64,000 nt of DNA. Source: an uncultured Dehalococcoidia bacterium. GTDB taxonomy: Bacteria > Chloroflexota > Dehalococcoidia > Lucifugimonadales > UBA1127. The stretch lies in assembly GCA_951812285.1 (NCBI GenBank), contig OX638292.1, forward strand, positions 1,590,551 through 1,654,550, written 5' to 3'. The notes under the pieces were generated by a model that worked only from the letters and a program-made list of their open reading frames with translations, made no database searches and was not told where the DNA came from. Of this stretch, positions 23,160 to 32,100 are shown in pieces. A program made the position numbers and the translations under genes. How positions within the stretch are numbered: position 1 is the stretch's first letter; every line of letters starts with the position of its first letter.

Positions 23160-26100
23160 GTGACTGTTCCGATGTGCGAACTTCAGCTGCCGTTCAGGCT
23201 GTTGTCGATTGGAGGAGCATGCCTGTTCCTCCTGTCGGTTGGACTTGGGAGCGTGTCGGCGCAGAGCGGCACTCCCGGCGCGCCGGTCCTCGACAGCGTC
23301 AGCGCGGGCGACCGGGCGCTGCACGCCGCGTGGAGCGAACCGTCGGACACGGGATCATCCACGATAGCCACCTTCGACCTGCGCTACATCCTCACCACCG
23401 GGGACGAGACGGACGACGCCAACTGGACGGAGGTGGAGGGCGTTTGGCCGGGGGCCGGGGAGCTGGCGCACGCCGTCATCGACCTGAGCAACGGCGATCA
23501 GTACGACGTACAGGTGCGCGCCGTCAACTCGCGCGGCGACGGCGCCTGGTCTGCGACGGTCACGGGCACGCCCGCCGACCACGGGGGCAACCGGTCGTCA
23601 GCAACGGCCTTCACGTTGCAGTCGCCCATGCTGGGCTACATAGCGTCGAGCAGCGACGACGACTACTTCGCATTCACGCTGGACGACGACACCGGGATCT
23701 TCATCTTCACGACCAGCTACATCTCCGGGTTTCTTGCCACCACCGGCGACCTGCGGAACAGCAGCGGCACCGTCATCCGGCCGGATGAGGCAACTCCCGA
23801 CTTCCGGGAGCACGGCGACCAACTGCTCATCTGGGACAGCCTGGCGGCGGGCACCTACTACGTGCGCGTGGAGGCCCCCGAGGCCGGGTACTACACGCTG
23901 CACGCGCAACCCGTACCCGACAGCGCCAGCACGGGCGACGCCATCGGCATGAACCTCGGCGGGCGCGCCAATGGCATCCTGGAGCCCGGTTCCGGGGACG
24001 AGGACTACTTCAGCTTCGTGCTCTCGTCGGCCACCGACGTCATGGTCTGGCTGCCGCGCGCCGGCAACGGGCTCGATCCGCTGGGCACGCTGCTGGACGC
24101 GGAGGGTGCGGAGGTGGCCGGGCACGATGACAGCTTCATCGACGGCGACAGGGGCAGGCACTTCATCATCAGAGAGGAACTCGACGCCGGAGTCTACTTC
24201 CTGAAGGTGAGCGGCGCGCCATCAACGACCTTTGACGTTTGCAAGGGTTACAGACCGGTGGACATCAGACAGCGCTGGGAGAACTGTTACGATACGGAGG
24301 AGAAACCCGCCGCAACGGATTCGGGCCCGTACACCGTCGTCGTGGAGGCCGTGCCGCCGCGGAGCAGCTCACTGTCGTCGTCGGCTGCGCTGCACCTGGG
24401 CGATGGCCAACTGGCCGGCGGGCGGATCGACACCAGGGGTGATTCCGACTATTTCAGCATTACGGTCGACCAACCCACTCATGTGAAAGTTGACGTGGTT
24501 AGTGCAGAAGTAGAGACGGAGATGAGATTCTACGGCACTGACGGCGCCATAGCGCAACGATTCGCGGTGGACACCGACTATCTCCCGGGCGCATTCAAGT
24601 ACAGGCTCCATGCGACGCTGGAGGCCGGCACGAGCCATGTCAAAGTTGCCGCCGAAACCAGGGACATAACCGGGCCGTTCGCCATTCGGGCGACAGTGGA
24701 CAGGGAGTACGCGGACTTCCTCTCCACCTGCACCGGTCTCGCCACTTCGTACTCGGACCCGCTATACGGCTGCCAGTGGAATATGAACAACACCGGCCAG
24801 GATACCGGCCAAGGGGCGGGGACCCCTGGCGAGGACATCAACGTCGAGGAGGTGTGGGACGGCGGCAACCTTGGCGAGGGAATCAACATCGCCATCGTCG
24901 ACGACAGCCTTCACTTCGAGCATGAAGACTTGCGTGACAACGTCAACACCGACAAGAACATAAACTTCACCCAGTATGGAAACATCGCTGAGCGTCACTT
25001 CTACCATGGCACCTCCATGGCGGGGATCATAGCCGCTCGAGACAACGCATTCGGCATGCGGGGCGTGGCTCCCAGAGCAACCATCTACGGCTACAACTTC
25101 CTCCGCAATTCTACATTCGAAAACATGTCCCGCTCCATGCGGGGACACATGAACACTACCAGCGTTTCCAACAACAGCTGGGGGTTCAAGCCCGGGCCAG
25201 GACTGAATCGTCCCCCCCGGATTTGGGAGGTAGCGATTCAGACTGGAGTTAATAGGGGACTTAGGGGAAGGGGAGTCTCCTATGTCTTCTCCGCGGGAAA
25301 CGGCGCGCTGAAGGGGGGCTATTCCAACCTCAGCGGTCTAACAAATCACTACGCGGTCATGGCAGCGTGCTCCGTCAACGACCAGGGAGAATGGCCCGAC
25401 TATTCGGAGCAAGGCCCAAACTTGTGGATCTGCGCTCCCGCCGGCGATGCGTCGGCTGGCCGGCAGGGCGTGGTGTCGACCGACACGTATAACCGCTATA
25501 CCCAAGGCTCCGCGGGAAGCGCAGCCGCCACAGCCACGGTAACTGGGGTAACGGCTCTGGTGCGGAAGGCGAATCCTGCACTGACGTGGCGGGACGTGAA
25601 GTTGGTGCTCGCCGGATCCGCGCGCAAGAATGCCGCCGGCGACTCCGGCTGGACTTCGGGTGCGTTGAAATACGGTTCCTCCACGGAGCGGTATAACTTC
25701 AACCACAAGTACGGCTTTGGCGTGGTCGACGCCAAGGCGGCGGTGGACCTGGCGGAATCGTGGACCAACCTGCCAAGAATGCGGGTCGCCATTGGCGGTT
25801 CAGTCACCGACCTCGACCTGACAATTCCCGACGGAGGCACGGTCAGCCACAATATCACCGTGGGGCCCGGCGTTGGCTTCATCGAGTTCGTAGAGGTCCA
25901 CATTGCTACCAGGCACCCATCCTTCCGGGACCTGAAGGTTGAACTCACGTCGCCTGACGGGTCCACGTCAGTGCTCAGTGTGTCCCATGACTCGGAATCC
26001 AAGTTCCCACTGAACGGCTCGTTTCGCTTCGGGTCGGCAGCCCACCTGGGGGAGGGCGCGGGAGGCCAGTGGACCTTGCGACTCGTCGACGAAGTCACGG

Positions 26101-29100
26101 GCAACTCCGGCTTGCTCAAATCGTGGCGCCTAACGGTGTATGGCCACGTCTCGGGCGATGAGGTGCCCATAGTTTCTTCAATCACTTCTAACAATGCCGA
26201 GCTTGTTGTCGGTTGGACGGCGGTTGGCGACCATTCCGTTACAGCGTACGACGTCAGGTACATCGACAGCGCCGCCACAGACAAGGCCGATGCCAACTGG
26301 ACGGTGGTTGACGATGCTGTGACGGCGGGCACCGGGACGTTGACGTACACAATCTCCGGGCTCACCAACGGCGCCCAGTATGACGTGCAGGTGCGCGCCG
26401 TTCGGGGCGCCACGGACGGGGCGTGGTCGGGGACCGCCGTAGGCACGCCGATGGCCGGGAGCGCCGCAGTGCCCGCCATCCAGGACATCCGCACGGAGGA
26501 CACTGCCCTCAACGTGACATGGAATGCGCCCTCAAGCCCACCAGCACTGACAACCGCGTACGACGTGCGCCATATCCGCAGCGACGCCAGCGACAAGGCC
26601 GACGCCAACTGGACCCTTATAGATGACGCGTGGACCGAGGGAGCCCTCTCCTACACCATCACCGGACTGGCAAACTACGCCGAGTACGACGTGCAGGTGC
26701 GGGCCGTGAGCGCAAACGGCGACGGCGCCTGGTCATCGACGGCTACCGGCCAACCCGCAGAATTCGGAGACTCGGTGGAGACTGCTGGGACGCTGTTGTT
26801 AAACAGCCTCGTGCGCGGCGTCATCAACGTTGTGGGCGACCTGGACGCCTTCAAGGTGGAATTGAGCACAGCAGGGCATTACTCGTTCTACACCACCGGA
26901 AGCACGAATACCATTGGCGTACTGTTGGACGACCAAAGGGAGGAAATAGACCAGAATGACAACGGATTGCTGTCCAGATTCGATACGAACTTCTACATTG
27001 CGGCGGCTCTGGATCCCGGCACCTACTATCTGTTGGTATCCGGATACGGCAACGAAACGGGCAAATATGCGCTGAGGGCGGAGGCTTCGCCAGACAGTTC
27101 GAGCAGGTCGGACGCGGTGCCACTTCCCATCGACGGCACGGCGGAGGAGACGTTTAGCGGCGAATCCGATGAAGACTTTTTCAAACTGCAGTTGACTCAG
27201 AGGACAGACGTGGCTTTGCGCTCAACCGGGAACAGGGACACCGTGGCGGTCCTGACCAACTCCTCTGGCACCGAAATAGCATCAAGCGACGAGGGTTACA
27301 TGGACCCAAGTTGGCACAACTTCCTGATCCTCAAAAGACTCTCCCCCGGTACGTACTATCTCCAGATTCATGAGCACGGCGGAAGAAGCGGACCCTACAG
27401 GGTCCACGCGTCGAGCATCACAGAGCCGGGAAACACCAGCACGGACGCGCAGGAAATCCGATTTGGCGAGCTGACCGGAGGCCGTATCAGTTCCGGGGGC
27501 GAAACGGAATTCTTCACCTTCACCCTGGAAGAGAGAAGAAGAGTAAGGCTTGCCGCAACTGGTCAGCCTTTTCAAGGGTCAAGCCTACAGGTCGTCGCGG
27601 AGCTTCTGGACGGCAACCTCAACTCATTGGAAAGGTTTTGGGCCCATGCGTACACAGGCCTACTCGAGGGGGAGCGAGTCCTCCCGGCTGGCGAATATTT
27701 CCTTAAGATCAGGGGGGCGACCTCAACGGAGAAAGGGGTCTACGTGCTTCGGGCCTACCGAACTGCGGTATCTGCGCGCGAGTCAAACCCCTGTTCCGGG
27801 GACCTCATCGGCCTTTCGGACACCTTTGCCGGCTGCCAGTGGCATCTGATCAACGTAGCCCAACTTGGAGGTCTCGGTGGGCCCGACCTGAACATTGAGA
27901 GTGTTTGGAGCACGTACGACGGGGAGGGCATCAACGTCGTGGTCGTGGACGACGGCCTCGAATTTGGGCATGAGGACCTGACCGCCAATGTTGACAGAGC
28001 CAAGAACCACTCATACGTCGAAGGCAAGTCTGTCTCGGACCTCAACCCGTGGCACGGAACGTCGGTCGCCGGCGTCATCGCCGCCGAGGCCAACGACATA
28101 GGCGTGCGCGGCGTTGCGCCGGGCGCCACCATCTACGGCCATAACCTGCTCCATAACGTCACCGACATGAACCTAGGCTACGCAATGTCCCACGACTTGG
28201 CCACAACCGCCATCAGCAACAATAGCTGGGGCACCCCAGATTTTGGTCTCCCAAGTCCCGCCAATCATTTCTGGAGGGCCGGCGTTGAGAGCGGCATCAC
28301 CAGCGGCTACGGCGGTAAGGGGGTGTTTTACGCCTGGGCCGCTGGCAACGGCGCCTACTACCGTGACTATTCCTCCCTGGACGAGCAAACCAACTTCTAC
28401 GGCGTGACCGCAGTTTGTGCGGTGAATTACAGGGGAAAGCGTTCCTCCTTTTCGGAACCGGGATCCAACCTCTGGGTCTGCGGTCTGTCCAATAACGGGG
28501 CTACATCCGGCTTGCCCGGCATCACCACCACAGCCGTCCGCAACGACTACACCAGCAGGTTTGGCGGGACAAGCTCCGCCACTCCCATGGTCGCCGGTGT
28601 TGCGGCGCTGATGCGGGAGGCCAACGACCAGCTGACGTGGCGCGACATCAAGCTGATCCTTGCGGCCACTGCCCGGAAGGTGGACCCGGACAATACGGGT
28701 TGGACGGAGGGCGCCCTCAAGTACGGTTCGATGTCGGAGCGCTACTCCTTCAACTACGAATATGGATTCGGGCTTGTTGACGCGCAGGCCGCCGTGGACA
28801 CGGCTCTAACCTGGACCAATGCGCCGGCGTTTCGAAAGATCAGTGTCTCTTCCGGCGGTCTGGACTTGCACATCGCCGACACCCAGGGCGGAGTCTATGC
28901 AACGACTGTAACCACGAGCCTCACCGTGGACCCCCACGTGAGCTTCATCGAGCATGTTCAGGTAGACGTCGACCTCCAGCACACCTCGTTCAGGGACCTG
29001 CACATCGAGGTGGAGTCCCCAAGCGGTGTGGTCTCCGTCCTGTCGCCAACCGCGCTAGACGCCATAGGTACTTCTCTTACTGCGCTAGGTGAAAGGTGGA

Positions 29101-32100
29101 ATGGGGAATTCAGTTTCGGTTCAGCCAAGCACCTTGGCGAGAACGGCGCCGGGGAGTGGACGCTGCGGATATCAGACCGCGTCAGAAATGACTCAGGCAC
29201 ACTCCGGTCATGGGGCATCACCCTCTACGGGCATGGGGAGGGGCCGGGCATTCCCGCGATCGATGCCGTGACGGCGGGCGCCCGGAGCGCGACCGTCGCG
29301 TGGTCGGCGCCGACCATCACCGGCAACGCCGCCATCACGTCCTACGACCTGCGCTACCGAAGGGAAGAGCCGGACGCCGAGTGGGTGGAACTCCTGACCA
29401 TCTGGTCATCGGGCACGCTGAGCTACACGCTCTCCGGCCTGGACGGGGAGGCCACGTACGACATTCAGGTACGCGCGAGGAGCGGCACGGTCGTGGGCCC
29501 GTGGTCGAAGGCTGAAGCCGCCGAACCGACGTTGGCGACGCCGACCGCGCCTTCCATCATTGCCGTCGATCCCGGGAACCGCACCCTTGGCGTCACCTGG
29601 ACGCCGCCTCCCGAGGCGGTAGGGGACGAGATCACCGCCTACGACCTGCGGTACATCCTCACCAGCGCCGACGAGTCGGTCGACGCCAACTGGACGGTGC
29701 GCTCCCGCGTGTGGACGTCGGGGCCGCTGCGCTATGCGCAGGGCAGCCTCACCAACGGGTCGGGCTATGACGTGCAGGTGCGGGCGGTCAACAGCGAAGG
29801 CGAGGGGGCGTGGTCCTCCTCCCTCCAGGGAACGCCGGCGGACCGGGTGAACCTCAGGCTGGGGTGGGCCAGTGCCGCCACCACGGTCGACGAGAACGCG
29901 GGGTCGGTCACGCTGCAGGCTGAGCTTGTCGTTGCCGAGTCGGGCATGGTGGAGAGCGGGCTATCCGTTGACGTCGCCGTGACCGCCGATGGCGCCGCGA
30001 ACGCACCATCGGACTATACCGTGCAGCCGACGGCGCTCACCTTCAGCGCGAGTGACTTCACGTCCGCGACGATTCAGGGACAGACCCGCTACATCGCGGT
30101 GAAGGACATCGTCCTGGCCCTGGTGGACGACTCGGTCAACGAAGGCGACGAGCAGGTCACCCTGACGTTGACCTACGATGAGCCGGCCCTGCCGCACCTG
30201 GTGGGCGACCGTGCCACCCTGGCGGTCACCATCCGTGACGACGACCGCGGCCCCATCGCACTATCGTGGGAGAACCCGTCGGTCACCGTCGATGAGGGCG
30301 CCGGGGTGGTGGCCCTGCGCGCGTTGGCCATCACCGGGCAGGACGTCGCGCCTGCCGCCGATTTCACGGTGCAGGCGTCGGTGGCTGCGGTTGAGGGAAC
30401 GGCGGAACGGAGCGTCGACTACTCGCCGCATTCCAGCACGATCGTCTTCAGCGGCAGCTCGTTCAGCCGTACGACGATCGACGGCCAGGGCCGCTATCGC
30501 GCCGCGTACGATGTCGTGATCCCTATCGCGGACGACCTGGACGATGAGCCGGATGAGCAGCTGACGGTGGTCATGGCCTTCGTCAACCCGACGCTGCCGC
30601 ACCTGCAGGGCTCGTCGGCGACGGCGACCGTCACCATCCGTGACAACGACTTCGTTCCCGTCACCATTGGCTGGGACCCGCCGGCGGCCAGCCTGGAAGA
30701 GCATGGGCCCACGGTGACCCTCGGGGCCACGGTCACCACCACCGTGGACAGGATGCCCGAGAGCGGGTTCTCCGTCCTCCTCTCGGCGACAACGGCCGAC
30801 GACACGGCGACCGCCGGGTCCGACTACCGATCGCTGACCCAGGACCTGAGCTTCCAGCAGAGCGACTTTACGCGCACCGACGTGGGCGGCCAGTTCCGCT
30901 TCCAGGCGACCAAGGACGTCACGGTCTCCATCATCGACGACACGGTGGACGAGGGGGACGAGGCCTTCACCGTGGACCTGGCGTACCGCGGGGTCATGCA
31001 CAACCACTACACGGGCGGGAGCGCCGAGGCGACCGTGACCATCGTCGACAACGAGTTGCCGGAGGTGACCCTGGGCTGGGAGGCTGCAACGCTCTCGGTG
31101 GACGAGCCGGCCACACCGGGGAGCACCGTGGCCGTGACGCTAACGGCCGTGGCCAGCACAGTGGAGAACATGCCGCCGGAGCCGGGCTTCACCCTCGACT
31201 ACAGCGTGACGACGGCGGACGGCACGGCGACGGCGACGGCGGACTACGAGGCGCTCCACGAGACCAAGTCCATTCCACGCAGCGACTTCACCGCCGAGAC
31301 GGTGGACGGGCAGACCCGGTACCGGACCACGCTTTCCTACACGGTCACCATCGCGGACGACACCGTGGACGAGGAGGACGAGACCTTCACGGTCCGGCTC
31401 GCCTTCGACGACCCCAACGCGCCGTACCTGATACCCGGGGACATGACGGCGACCATCACCATTGCGGACAACGACCACGTGGCGGTGAGGCTCGGCTGGG
31501 CGGAGACGCGGTTCACCGCGGAAGAGCCCACCACCGTGGGTGACACCACATCGTTGACCCTGACGGCCCGGGCGGTAACGACGAAGGACAAGCAGCCAGA
31601 GGCGGGCTTCGTCATGAACTTCAGCGTCAGCAGCGCCGACGGGACGGCGCAGGAACCCGCGGACTACACCGGGGTCTTCAGCGGGTCGGAGTCCTTTACG
31701 CCGAACGATTTCTCGCGGACCACCCTGAACGGACAGCGGGTGTTCGTGGCGGCAAGGGACTTCACCGTCACCATCGCCCACGACACCCGCGACGAGCCCA
31801 ACGAGACCTTCACCGTCGATCTCGACCTGACCAATGCCAGCCTGCCGCACCTCAGCGCGGGCGCCACCCGCGCCACGATCACCATCACCGACAACGACCA
31901 CGTGCCCGTGGCGCTGAGCTGGGCGCAATCGTCCTTCACGGAGAACGAGGACACCGCTGCCGTCACCCTGACGGCGGAGGTGACCACGACGGTCGACAAG
32001 ATGCCGGAGGCCGGGTTCGTGGCGGCCGTCGCGGTGGAGACGGTGGACGGCAGCGCCACGGCGGGGCCGGACTACGTCCGGCTGTCGACGGCGCACAGCT

